Shown here: positions 53,116 through 63,100 of the stretch, piece after piece
Layout: each line of letters begins with the position of its first letter
Position numbering within the stretch: position 1 is the stretch's first letter
NCBI GenBank assembly: GCA_900319385.1
Contig: ONOG01000012.1
Location: 1-64,000, forward strand
Direction: 5' to 3'
DNA: 64,000 nucleotides
From: an uncultured Prevotellaceae bacterium
Lineage (GTDB): Bacteria; Bacteroidota; Bacteroidia; Bacteroidales; Bacteroidaceae
Translations under genes and position numbers: made by a program
The notes under the pieces: model-generated
The model's database searches: none
What the model saw: only the letters and a program-made list of their open reading frames with translations
What the model was told of the DNA's origin: nothing

Positions 53116-55944
53116 TTACTTCGCGGGGCTGGTCATGCCTACGACGATGCGGTTGCCTGAGCGGAAGATGGTCTTGGCCATTTCCTGGATTTCGGCAGCC
53201 GAGATTTCATCGACGAGCTGGTCGTATTTCGCTACGTTCTCGCGGCCGAAGCGAGCCAGTTCGACCATGTTGTTCAGCCAGTAGCCGTTCTTCTTGAGGT
53301 CCTCGGCGTGGCTGCGGTGCATGTATTCCTTCACCTTCTGCAGGTTCTCGGCGTCGGGACCCTTCGTGCACATGTCGTCAACGCCCTGGAAGATGATGGC
53401 GGTCATGCGCTCACGCTTCTCCGGAGCGGTGGGCAGCTGGAAGATGATTTGGGCGATTTCCTCGGGATAGTCCTGGCATCCACCCTGCACACCTACGCTG
53501 TAGGCACCGCCTTCGTCCTCGCGCACGCTCTCGGTGTAGAGCATCTGCATGAGTTGTTCGAGCATTGAGACGGTGAGCTCGTTGCGCTGGTTATAGACGA
53601 TGGGAGCGTGATAGACGAACAGCGTGATGGCGTTCGGTGTCTCCTGTTCCTTCTCGAAGATGGTGGTCTTCTCGCCCTTGGCCATCTTCAGGCTGCTTTC
53701 CTTGTACTTCTCGGCACCCTTCTTCACGGGCAGCGAGCCGAGGTACTTCTCCATCAGCGGGAGTGTGGCGTCGAGGTCGATGTCGCCGATGAAGAAGAAT
53801 TCGAAGTCGTCGCCGTCGGCGAAGCGCTCCTTATAGATCTCGATCAGACGGTCGTAGTTCACCTTGTCGAGGTCGGCAGGGCGTGTGCGCAGGGCGTGTA
53901 CGTTGTTGTTGTAGATGGCGCTGATGATGCTGTCCTGCAGGGCCGTCGTCGGGTTGAGCTCGGCGTTCTGCAGGGCTGCCTTCTGTCGCTGGATGGTCGA
54001 GGCATAGACGTCGTCGTCGCGGCGGGGGGCTGTGAAGCGCAGGTAGGTGAGCTGCATCATCGTCTCGAAGTCCTTTGTGACGCACTGGCCGCTGATGCCT
54101 TCGGTGCGTGTGCCGATGGTGGGCGATGCGCTGGCCTGGATGCCGGCGAGTTTCTTGGTGAGCTCAGTGGTCGAGAACTGTCCGAGTCCGCCGATGCTGA
54201 CCAGGTCGGCATTGTCGGTCTGCAGGTACTCGGCATCGTCGTAGAGCGAGGTGCCGCCCCAGCTGGTGGCCGACATGGTGATGGTGTTGGGGGTGAAGTC
54301 CGTCTTTTTGACATGGATCTTCACGCCGTTCTTCAGCGTGATGAGCTTCGAGTCGTAGGCTTCGTCCTCAATCTTCTTCACCTTCGAGCCCTTCAGCTTG
54401 CTGACATCGACGAGCGGGTCGGTGTTCACTTCTTCCTTGTAGGCTTCGATCTGCTCGGCCTGCACGCGGTGGAGCACGTCGATGAGTTCCTGCTTCTCGG
54501 GCAGCACGATGCCCTCCTTGTCGGGGGCGAACATCACGAGCACGAGGTTGGAGTCGTTCTCGGCGCAGTTATCCTTCATCATTCCGTTCACCAGTTCGAG
54601 GGGGAACTGCGGCACGACCATCTTCATGACCTGATACTCAGTCTCAATGCCGGGCATGGCATCGCCGTCGAGGAAGTGGCGTACACATTCCTCAACATAG
54701 TTGTTGGTGTAAACCTTGTCCTTCTTCGAATAGGTATCTTCGAGCTGCGAGAGGTACTCCTGCTTGAAGCGTTCGTACTCGGCAGCCGTAAATCCGTAGC
54801 GGGCAGCGCGCAGCATCTCGCGGTACAGGGCGGCGAGAGCTTCGTCCTGCTTGTTGTCGTCGAACACCACGACGCCCGTCAGAGCGTCCTTTGTCTTGGC
54901 GACGAAGAAATCATCGTCCGACATTTGTGCGCCGAGGAAGGGCGGGTTGGGCTTCTGCACGATTTCGCTGATACGCTCGGCAAACATCGACGAGATGGCG
55001 GTGTTGATATAGTCGTTCAGCACCTTCATCATCGAGCCGCGCTGTTCGCGGGGCAGTGCGTCGTGCTTGAGCATGAGCATCGCCATCGAGCGGGTCTGCT
55101 CTTTGTCCTTCTGGATGCTGACCAGCGGCTCAGCGTTGTCGGGCACTTCGTAGTATTCGCGTACGGCAGCATCGGCGGCAGGTGCCTTGATGTCGGCAAA
55201 CACATCCTTCACCTTCTGCTCCATGCGGTCCACGTCGAAGTCGCCGACGATGATGATGGCCTGCAGGTCGGGACGGTACCACTTCTTGTAGTAGGCGCGC
55301 AGCACGTCGTGCGGGAAGTTCATGACGACCTCCATCGTGCCGATGGGCATGCGGTTGGCATACTTGGAGCCAGGGTAGATGTCGGGCAGTGCGGCCTCGT
55401 ACATGCGCTGCATGGCCGAGCGACGCATGCGCCACTCTTCGTTGATGACGCCGCGTTCCTTGTCGATCTCCGTACCCTCGAGCAGCAGGTCGTGGCTCCA
55501 GTCGTGCAGGATGAGCAGGCAGGAGTCGAGCGAGCCTTCGCTCGTCGTCTTCACGTTGTTAATGTTATAGACCGTCTCGTCGAACGAGGTGTAGGCGTTG
55601 AGGTTCTCGCCGAACTTCACGCCGATGCTCTCCAGATACGTCTTCAGTTTGTTTCCGGGGAAATGTGTCGTGCCGTTGAAGCACATGTGTTCGAGGAAGT
55701 GTGCGAGACCCTTCTGGTCGTCGTTTTCCTGCATTGAGCCTACTTTCTGCGCGATGTAGAAGTCGGCACGTTGTTCGGGCCATGCGTTGTGACGGATGTA
55801 GTACGTCAGTCCGTTGTCGAGCTTACCGATGCGCACGGCGGGGTCGGTAGGCAGGGGCTGCATCAAGGCCTCCATGCCCTGGGCAAAAGCACCCAGCGAC
55901 ATCATCATGGCCGCAGCAGCCACAAACATTTTCTTCATGTTCAT
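53116..55944 (-). CDS. Secreted M16-family (insulinase/pitrilysin) zinc peptidase
   Basis: A large exported metallopeptidase of about 942 residues. The signal peptide is KKMFVAAAAMMMSLGAFAQ after the ATG at 55944 (a second ATG at 55938 is equally possible). The inverted zinc motif HFLEH (H82, E85, H86) lies in GLAHFLEHMCFNGTTHFPGN, with GVINEEWRMRRSAMQRMYEA carrying the third, glutamate ligand region. The C-terminal half is a second, inactive M16 domain, so the protein is a fused two-domain enzyme. It probably degrades peptides in the periplasm. Choosing this start avoids overlap with the GxxExxY gene, which ends at 55955. Confidence 0.88.
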   Translation of the reverse strand: MNMKKMFVAAAAMMMSLGAFAQGMEALMQPLPTDPAVRIGKLDNGLTYYIRHNAWPEQRADFYIAQKVGSMQENDDQKGLAHFLEHMCFNGTTHFPGNKLKTYLESIGVKFGENLNAYTSFDETVYNINNVKTTSEGSLDSCLLILHDWSHDLLLEGTEIDKERGVINEEWRMRRSAMQRMYEAALPDIYPGSKYANRMPIGTMEVVMNFPHDVLRAYYKKWYRPDLQAIIIVGDFDVDRMEQKVKDVFADIKAPAADAAVREYYEVPDNAEPLVSIQKDKEQTRSMAMLMLKHDALPREQRGSMMKVLNDYINTAISSMFAERISEIVQKPNPPFLGAQMSDDDFFVAKTKDALTGVVVFDDNKQDEALAALYREMLRAARYGFTAAEYERFKQEYLSQLEDTYSKKDKVYTNNYVEECVRHFLDGDAMPGIETEYQVMKMVVPQFPLELVNGMMKDNCAENDSNLVLVMFAPDKEGIVLPEKQELIDVLHRVQAEQIEAYKEEVNTDPLVDVSKLKGSKVKKIEDEAYDSKLITLKNGVKIHVKKTDFTPNTITMSATSWGGTSLYDDAEYLQTDNADLVSIGGLGQFSTTELTKKLAGIQASASPTIGTRTEGISGQCVTKDFETMMQLTYLRFTAPRRDDDVYASTIQRQKAALQNAELNPTTALQDSIISAIYNNNVHALRTRPADLDKVNYDRLIEIYKERFADGDDFEFFFIGDIDLDATLPLMEKYLGSLPVKKGAEKYKESSLKMAKGEKTTIFEKEQETPNAITLFVYHAPIVYNQRNELTVSMLEQLMQMLYTESVREDEGGAYSVGVQGGCQDYPEEIAQIIFQLPTAPEKRERMTAIIFQGVDDMCTKGPDAENLQKVKEYMHRSHAEDLKKNGYWLNNMVELARFGRENVAKYDQLVDEISAAEIQEMAKTIFRSGNRIVVGMTSPAK

Positions 55945-55954
55945 AGAATTAAAA

Positions 55955-56329
55955 TTAGTTAACGTATGTTTCAAATATTAATTTTTCCTGTCCGTAATTC
56001 AAAAGTAAACCTCCCTTCATCTTGGTCAGTCGTAGATAGTTCAAAAGTTGCGAGCGATGAAAGTCATTCAGCTCAACCACAGATTTGAGTTCTACGATAA
56101 TCTTGTCGAAGCACAGGAAGTCGGCTATGTACTGTTTCTGGAGTTGGATTCCTTTGTAATAAGTGTTGATAGGCTTTTCTCTTTGATAAGGGATGCTTCT
56201 ATTTGTAAACTCCAGGGCCAGCGCTTCCTGATAGATAGGCTCCAAAATGCCTCTGCCCAGTTGGTTATACACCTCCATGGCAGCCCCGATGATTTGGTAG
56301 AATTCATCTTTCAAAATGATATTGCCCAT
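55955..56329 (-). CDS. GxxExxY protein (PD-(D/E)XK-like fold)
   Basis: A 124-residue protein with the namesake motif in NQLGRGILEPIYQEALALEF and the later YIADFLCFDKIIVELKSV, which has the D-x(n)-E-x-K pattern of restriction-endonuclease-like folds. The end LLNYGQEKLIFETY is also typical. The family is widespread in Bacteroidetes, often as orphan genes, and has no established function. It lies only 11 bp from the MITE-like element at 56341 and has no other evident operon partner. Confidence 0.85.
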   Translation of the reverse strand: MGNIILKDEFYQIIGAAMEVYNQLGRGILEPIYQEALALEFTNRSIPYQREKPINTYYKGIQLQKQYIADFLCFDKIIVELKSVVELNDFHRSQLLNYLRLTKMKGGLLLNYGQEKLIFETYVN

Positions 56330-56340
56330 CCTACTACCTG

Positions 56341-56566
56341 TTTTATACCATGAATAACATGAATGGAATGAATATTTTCAACCTTGAATATTAGCCACCA
56401 TGAATGTTGGATGCTACGCATCTATCCTCTTGGCGATGCTGTTCGCTCAGTCTGAATCTGCCGGCTCTCTCATCCAGGATAAAGCCGTAGGCTTCACCAT
56501 TCATGGTGGCACCTATTCATGGTTGAGGATTCGTTCATGCAATTCATTTAATTCATGGTTAAAACA
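56341..56566. mobile_element. MITE-like repeat element, copy 3 (diverged)
   Basis: The terminal repeats TTTTATACCATGAATAACAT (left) and AATTCATTTAATTCATGGTT (right) are inverted and related to those of the copies at 26803 and 27088. The interior retains CCATGAATGTTGGATGCTAC and AAAGCCGTAGGCTTCACCAT but has an extra segment (about 56437-56480). It fills most of the gap between the GxxExxY gene and nadB; the remaining 100 bp show nothing I can identify. Confidence 0.72.
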
Positions 56567-56667
56567 TCCTGTTTAGTGGAATCTTAGTCACACAATCCTT
56601 ACTTGTCAAAGTAACTGTAGCGAGGTGGTAAGGAACAATTGCAGTCAGGCGACGCGAGGATTTGCCC

Positions 56668-58287
56668 TCAGATATTCGACTTGAACGGATTCACGCTCTT
56701 CTGCTCGTCAAGCGCATGTTTGGGATAATCGACGGTGTAGTGGAGGCCGCGCGACTCCTTGCGTTCGAGTGCCTGGCGGGTGATGAGGTAGCCGACGTTG
56801 ATCATGTTGCGCAGTTCGCAGATGTCCTTCGTCGGTTTCACGCGCTTGAACAGGTGTTCCGTCTCTTCGTACAGCAGGTCCAGACGCTCCCAGGCGCGGT
56901 GCAGGCGCAGGTCGCTGCGCACGATGCCCACGTAGGTGGACATGATTTGTCCGACTTCCTTCACGTCCTGGGCGATGAGCACCTTCTCTTCGTTCGACAT
57001 TGTTCCTTCGTCGTTCCATTCGGGCACTGCGTCGTTGAACTGGTACTGGTCGATGACGCTGAGCGAGTGACGGGCGGCTGCGTCGGCATAGACGACGGCC
57101 TCGATGAGCGAGTTGGAAGCCAGGCGGTTGCCGCCGTGCAGACCGGTGCACGAGCATTCGCCGACGGCGTAGAGGCGGCGGATGGATGACTGTCCGTCGA
57201 GGTCCACCTTGATGCCGCCGCACATGTAGTGGGCGGAGGGCACGACGGGGATGTATTCCTTCGTGATGTCGATGCCCACCGAGAGGCACTTGGCGTAGAT
57301 GTTGGGGAAGTGGTGACGGGTCTCCTCGGGGTCCTTGTGGGTGACGTCCAGACAGACGTGGTCGAGGGCGTGGATCTTCATTTCGTTGTCGATGGCGCGG
57401 GCCACGATGTCGCGTGGAGCGAGCGAGAGGCGTTCGTCATACTTCTGCATGAATTCCTCGCCGTTGGGCAGTCGGAGGATGCCGCCGTAGCCGCGCATGG
57501 CCTCGGTGATGAGGTAGGCGGGGTGGGTCTCCTTCGGATTGTAGAGTACGGTGGGGTGGAACTGGACGAACTCCATGTCCTTCACCTTTCCCTTGGCGCG
57601 GTGCACCATGGCGATACCGTCGCCCGTGGCGATGTTAGGGTTCGACGTCGTGGCGTAGATCGCCCCTGTGCCGCCGGTGGCCATGAGGGTGACGCGCGAG
57701 AGGTACGTGTCCACCTTGCCCGTCTTGGGGTTCAGCACGTAGGCGCCGAAGCATTCGATGTCGGGGGTGCGTCGGGTGACGCGGATGCCGAGGTGGTGCT
57801 GGGTGATGATTTCGACGGCGAAATGGTTTTCCAGAATCTCGATGTCGGGGCAGGCACGTACGGCAGCCATGAGTCCGCGCTGGATTTCGGCGCCTGTGTC
57901 GTCGGCGTGGTGGAGGATGCGGAATTCGGAGTGGCCGCCTTCGCGGTGCAGGTCGAACTCGCCGTTTTCGTTTTTGTCGAAGTTGACGCCCCACTCGACC
58001 AGTTCCTGAATCTGTGCCGGTGCGTTGCGCACCACTTGCTCCACAGCCTCGCGGTCGCTGATGTAGTCGCCCGCAATCATCGTGTCCTCGATGTGCTTTT
58101 CAAAGTTATCGACCAGCAGGTTGGTCACGCTGGCGATGCCGCCTTGTGCTTTGGCCGTGTTGGCCTCCTCGAGTGTGGTCTTGCAAATGATGGCGATTTT
58201 TCCTTTCTTTGCCCTCGCCACCTTCAGGGCATAGCTCATGCCGGCTACTCCCGAGCCGATGATGAGAAAATCAAATTTACGTGTCAT
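56668..58287 (-). CDS. nadB: L-aspartate oxidase
   Basis: FAD-dependent oxidation of L-aspartate to iminoaspartate, the first step of de novo NAD synthesis. The 539-residue protein has the dinucleotide-binding start FLIIGSGVAGMSYALKVA, then TTLEEANTAKAQGGIASV, the active-site HREGGHSEFRILHH, and GECSCTGLHGGNRLASNSL, all standard for NadB. nadA and nadC are not in the window. A -7 box at 58316 gives a short leader. The upstream region is shared divergently with the carboxypeptidase gene. Confidence 0.94.
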   Translation of the reverse strand: MTRKFDFLIIGSGVAGMSYALKVARAKKGKIAIICKTTLEEANTAKAQGGIASVTNLLVDNFEKHIEDTMIAGDYISDREAVEQVVRNAPAQIQELVEWGVNFDKNENGEFDLHREGGHSEFRILHHADDTGAEIQRGLMAAVRACPDIEILENHFAVEIITQHHLGIRVTRRTPDIECFGAYVLNPKTGKVDTYLSRVTLMATGGTGAIYATTSNPNIATGDGIAMVHRAKGKVKDMEFVQFHPTVLYNPKETHPAYLITEAMRGYGGILRLPNGEEFMQKYDERLSLAPRDIVARAIDNEMKIHALDHVCLDVTHKDPEETRHHFPNIYAKCLSVGIDITKEYIPVVPSAHYMCGGIKVDLDGQSSIRRLYAVGECSCTGLHGGNRLASNSLIEAVVYADAAARHSLSVIDQYQFNDAVPEWNDEGTMSNEEKVLIAQDVKEVGQIMSTYVGIVRSDLRLHRAWERLDLLYEETEHLFKRVKPTKDICELRNMINVGYLITRQALERKESRGLHYTVDYPKHALDEQKSVNPFKSNI

Positions 58288-58315
58288 GACAAAGCATGTT
58301 AAGCTTAACGAGGGG

Positions 58316-58323
58316 CAAAGTTA
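58316..58323 (-). promoter_or_regulatory. -7 box (TAACTTTG) for nadB
   Basis: CAAAGTTA on the plus strand is a -7 consensus, 29 bp before the nadB start. It is followed upstream by A/T repeat tracts. Confidence 0.6.
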
Positions 58324-58386
58324 CAATAATAAATTAAAAATTAAAAATTAAAAATTAAAAATGCAGGAAAAACGGACAAAAACCCT

Positions 58387-58394
58387 TAACTTTG
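58387..58394 (+). promoter_or_regulatory. -7 box (TAACTTTG) for the carboxypeptidase gene
   Basis: TAACTTTG lies 18 bp before the chosen ATG at 58412. This supports that start over the upstream ATG at 58361, which would precede the promoter. Confidence 0.65.
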
Positions 58395-58411
58395 TGCCAA
58401 ACAACACGACT

Positions 58412-59671
58412 ATGCCACATTTACGAATCTTCCTCATTCTGTCCTTCTATGCAGCAACCCTCTTGCTGCCCAGCCCCGTTCAGTCCCTCCACGCCCAGAC
58501 TCTCCCCAGCCTCGCCGAGCGCCTCGCCGCCCTGGCTGCCGAGGCCAACGCACAGCCCTACTACACCGGCATCTGCGTCTATGACCTGACTGCCGACCAG
58601 ACCGTCTTCGAGTCGGGGGCACACAAGGCCATGCGGCCCGCCTCGACACAGAAGATCCTCACCGCCGTCGCAGCCCTCGACCGCCTGGGCAAGGACGCCG
58701 TGTTCACCACCCAAGCCCTGCAGCAGGGCTATATGGAGGGCACCACGCTGGTGGGCAATGTCGTGGTGCGCGGCGGCTTCGACCCCGTCTTTTCCTACGA
58801 CGACCTGCGACGCATGGCCCGCGCCATCCACGATGCCGGCATCGACAGCATCGCCGGACAACTCGTGGCCGACGTCAGCATGACCGACGGACTGCCCCTG
58901 GGCAACGGATGGTGCTGGGACGACGTCCCCTCGTCCCTCATTCCCTACCTCACGCCCCTGCTCTTCAACCACGAGCAGGACATCGACTCCCGCAGCAAAC
59001 AGTGCGTCGAAGATCCCGACCAATACTTCCTGCGCATCCTCCAGCGCGAGCTCCGCCAGCTGGGTGTCAGTTGCCGCGACGGCATTGCACAGCCCCTGGC
59101 CGTCAACCTGCAGCCGGCGACCGCCCAGCGCGTCCTCTACGTCGAGCGCCACACGGTGGAGCAGACCCTCGGGCCGATGATGAAGAAGAGCGACAACCTC
59201 CACGCCGAAGCCCTGTTCTACCTGCTCGGCTCGTCGGCCAAATTCTCGCGGACGGGATGGAAAGACTGCGCCGCACAGGTCGAGAACCTGCTCCGCAAGG
59301 TCGGTGCCGACACCGACAACGTGAGCGTAGCCGACGGCAGCGGACTCTCGCTCTATAACTATGTCACGCCGCGCACCCTCGTCCAGGTGCTCCGCTACGC
59401 CTATCTCCAGCCTGCCATCTACACCGTCCTGCTCCCCTCGCTGCCCGTGGCTGGCGTCGATGGCACGCTCGAACGCCGGATGCTCCGCAGCCCTGCCCAG
59501 CGCAATGTGCGGGCCAAGACCGGCACGTGCATGGGTGTCATCACCCTGGCAGGCTATGCCACCGCCGCCGACGGCCACCACCTCGCCTTTGCCATCCTGT
59601 GCAACGGTCCGATGAAGGGCGACGCGGCGCGTGCCTTGCAGGATAAAATCTGCCAGGAACTGGTGCGCTGA
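58412..59671 (+). CDS. dacB: D-alanyl-D-alanine carboxypeptidase/endopeptidase (PBP4, S13 family)
   Basis: Periplasmic penicillin-binding protein that trims or cleaves peptidoglycan stem-peptide cross-links. From the ATG at 58412 (419 residues) there is a signal peptide (MPHLRIFLILSFYAATLLLP), the SxxK nucleophile motif S78-T-Q-K81 in RPASTQKIL, the SxN motif in MKKSDNLHAEALFYL, and KTG in VRAKTGTCMGV. These are the three conserved boxes of the S13 family. It is GC-rich and monocistronic by appearance, followed by a hairpin at 59670. Confidence 0.92.
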   Translation: MPHLRIFLILSFYAATLLLPSPVQSLHAQTLPSLAERLAALAAEANAQPYYTGICVYDLTADQTVFESGAHKAMRPASTQKILTAVAALDRLGKDAVFTTQALQQGYMEGTTLVGNVVVRGGFDPVFSYDDLRRMARAIHDAGIDSIAGQLVADVSMTDGLPLGNGWCWDDVPSSLIPYLTPLLFNHEQDIDSRSKQCVEDPDQYFLRILQRELRQLGVSCRDGIAQPLAVNLQPATAQRVLYVERHTVEQTLGPMMKKSDNLHAEALFYLLGSSAKFSRTGWKDCAAQVENLLRKVGADTDNVSVADGSGLSLYNYVTPRTLVQVLRYAYLQPAIYTVLLPSLPVAGVDGTLERRMLRSPAQRNVRAKTGTCMGVITLAGYATAADGHHLAFAILCNGPMKGDAARALQDKICQELVR

Positions 59672-59701
59672 CACGATAAGTCCCTCGGGGCTTGTCGTGT
59701 C
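59670..59701 (+). terminator. Hairpin overlapping the dacB stop codon
   Basis: GACACGATAAGTCCC pairs with GGGCTTGTCGTGTC around a TCG loop. It starts within the stop codon and has no T-run, so termination would be weak or factor-assisted. Confidence 0.4.
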
Positions 59702-59804
59702 GGCCCCCTGCGCTTCAAACCCAGCCACGGCGCGCCTCCAACTCGGCTGCTGTGCGGAAAACGCTCGGCTGCTGCGCGGAAAACGCTCGGCTGCTGTGCC
59801 AATT

Positions 59805-59898
59805 AAACTCAAAATATCATTGATATTTGTAGAAATCTCAATGGAATTTGTAAAAATATCACTGGAATTTTTGATAATTCCAGTGATATTTTGAGTTT
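59805..59898. repeat. Four-unit palindromic repeat array, copy D
   Basis: A perfect 15-bp terminal inverted repeat (59805-59819 with 59884-59898) encloses four units of about 21-22 bp of the same kind as copies A-C. Left flanking sequence contains three tandem CTCGGCTGCTG(C/T)GCGGAAAACG units, partly shared with the flank of copy B. The rest of 59702-60111 shows no gene. Confidence 0.87.
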
Positions 59899-60111
59899 TG
59901 TCCGCGCAGCAGCCGACTCTCGTCTGCCAACCCGCCGACTTTCGTCTGCGCCTGAGCTGAACATAAACGGCGCACCGACGACCGGCAATCTGCGCACCGA
60001 CCACCGTCATCCTGCACCTCGACCCCTGAAAAACTGCACCTCGACCGCATCCAATTTGTTAATTTTACTTAAATAATCTAAACATCGTGCGCGCGTGTTC
60101 CATATAATGTC

Positions 60112-60119
60112 TAACTTTG
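60112..60119 (+). promoter_or_regulatory. -7 box (TAACTTTG) for the CotH protein gene
   Basis: TAACTTTG lies 80 bp before the ATG at 60200. No TTTG is seen at the -33 distance. Confidence 0.5.
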
Positions 60120-60199
60120 CACCGAATGTGGCTCTTGCACGAAGGGCCTGCCCCTAACGATTGTATCACTGTTTGAATATTAACTAACTTAATAGCACA

Positions 60200-63100
60200 A
60201 TGAAGAAAACGATGCTGACCCTGCTCATGCTCCTCGGCATGGGCGCAGCGACAACACAAGCACAGACAGACGAATGGGTGGATGTGACCGAAGCCTACAT
60301 CGTCAACCCGAGCTTCAGTAACAACGACTACGCTGGCTGGACCTTCACCGGCAGCGGTGAAAAGTTCCAAAGCGGAAGCATGGAAGTCTATGAGCAGGCT
60401 TTCGACTTGTCCGTCGAGCTAAACGACGTTCCCAACGGACACTATCGTCTCAGCGTACAGGCTTACTACCGTACGGGCGCGAACAGCAGGCAGCGCCGCG
60501 ACGACGCCAAGGCGGGTCTCGACCCCGTGCCAGCCATGCTGTATGCCAACGACGATTCACAGCCCCTGGTCAATATCTATAGCGAGGACACCGCCCCCAC
60601 GACAGCGACCAGTGGCGGTTACTGGGACTACACCGAGAACAACGGTGGAGGCGGATGGTGGGACGGCGGCACCGTAGTGGCCCGCTATCCGAACGACATG
60701 ACGTCGGGCGCCGATGCCTTCAGTCGCGACATGTATTGGCAGACGCTCGAGTTCGAAGTCACCGATGGCACCCTGCATCTGGGCATCACGAACCCTGAAT
60801 ATGTGTATTATGGATGGTGCATGTTCGATAACTTCCGACTTGAATATCAGGGCACAGTGGTCGATGTGACGGGCATCAGCCTCGAGCCTAAGACTGCATC
60901 CCTCGTCTTTGGCGAGACCATCCAGCTTGCTGCCACCGTGGAGCCGGAGAACGCCACCTTCCGCAAGGTGACGTGGACGAGCGACGACCCCACCATCGCC
61001 ACCGTCGATCAGAACGGACTCGTCACCGCAGGCACCACCGTGGGCACGGCCTACATCTATGCGACGACCTACGATGGCTACTACGACGACCTGTGTGAGG
61101 TGACCGTGTCGGCCCCTGAGTTCAACAAGGATCAGTTCGTGTTCAACGAAATCATGTCGGGCAACGTCGATCAGTTCATGGACGAAACCTACAACTACGA
61201 CGGCTGGCTCGAACTCTACAACCCCACCGACCAGGCTGCCTCGCTCGCCGGACTCTGGCTCAGCGACGACGTCACCAACCTGAAGAAGTGGCACATGCCC
61301 GCCGCGATGGGTGTGGTGCCGGCCCACGGATATAAGGTCATCTGGTTCGACAACAGCGGACCGAAACACCCGACGCAGTGCGCCTTCAACCTCGATGCCG
61401 ACGGAGGCACCATCTACCTGAGCGACACCGAGGGCAACCTGATTGTGGGCCAGACCTACCCCGAAGTCATCACCCGTATGTCCTACGCCCGTACGACCGA
61501 CGGCGGCAAGATGTGGGACTTCACCGCTCAGCCCACGCCTGGCGAAAGCAACAACGGCAGCCAGTACACCGACGAGCAGCTCGAACGCCCCTACGTCGAT
61601 AAGGACGGACAACTGTTCGAAGGCTCGCTGACCCTCACCGTCGATATCCCCGACGGAGCCACCCTCCGCTACACCACCGACGGCACACTGCCGACGCTCG
61701 ACAACGGCGAGACCAGTCAGACCGGTGTCTTCACCATCGAAGAGACCACCGTGTTCCGCTTCCGACTCTTCCAGGACGGCTATCTGCCCAGCGAAGTGGC
61801 GACCCGCTCCTACATCTACAAGGACCGCGACTACACGCTGCCCATCATGTCGATCGTCGCCGATCCGAAGGACCTCTACGACGACACCATAGGCTGCTAC
61901 GTGCGCGGTACGAACGGCATGCGCGGACGCGGCCAGTCGAGTCCTGCCAACTGGAACCAAGACTGGGAACGCCCCGTCAACTTCGAGTACCTCGTCGATG
62001 GCGAAGACGTGCTCAACCAGGAGGTCACCTTCAGCGTGGCTGGCGGATGGAGCCGCGGCTGGGCACCCTCGTCCTTCAAGCTGAAAGGAAATAAGAAGTT
62101 CGGAACCAGCGTCAGCAACGATCCCGTCGTCTCTCACCAGAAACACCTCGACTATCCGTTCTTCAAGGATAAGCCCTACATCCGCAACCGGACCCTGCAG
62201 AACCGCAACGCGGGCAACGACATCGAGAATGGCAAACCGGGCCGCATGACCGACGCCGTCCTGCAGCGCGTCGCACTCACCTCGGGTATCGACCTCGACG
62301 GACAGTCGGCCGAGCCTGTCCTCTACCTGATCAACGGACAGCCAGCCACCTACTCCAGCTTCGGATACAACAGGAACCCGTCGGGCTACATCAACCTCAA
62401 CATGCGCGAACCGAACAACAAGCACTACGTCTATGCCAACTACGGATGGGACGACGAGGAAATCGACATCTGGGAAATGGACGTCGATTCGGGCTATGTG
62501 CAGATGTGCGGCGACCGTGAGGCGTTCGAGAAACTCTACGACCTGTCTGCCAGCGCGTCCGACCCCGTTGTCTATGAACAGATCCGCGATCTGCTCGACA
62601 TCGAAGAGTTCCAAAACTACATGGCAGTCTGCTTCTACCTGGGTGGAACCGACTGGCCACACAACAACATCAAGTCGTTCCGCAACCGTCAGGGCGGACG
62701 CTTCCGCTACATCCTCTACGACATCGACTGGGCATTCCGCACCAGCAGCGACGCCTTCAACCGCTTCGAAGGCTACTACAAGACGCTCCACACGTTCTAT
62801 CCCCTCTACGACGTGTACGACGAGAACGGACGTGCCGTCGCCAACTGGCACCGCGAGGTCGAGCTGGTTGCCATCTTCTGCGACCTTTTGCAGAACGATG
62901 AATTCCGCCGAGGCTTCATCGACCGCTTCTGCATCACCGGCGGCAGCGTCTATGAACCGACGCGTGCCGCACAGGTCATCAACGAGTTTGCCGAGCGCAA
63001 AAAGGATATGCTCGTCTATGACGGACTGCCCAACTCGATGAACCTCGCCAGCGAACTCATCGGCAACCTCACCAACCGCGAGCCGACCATGACCCGTGCG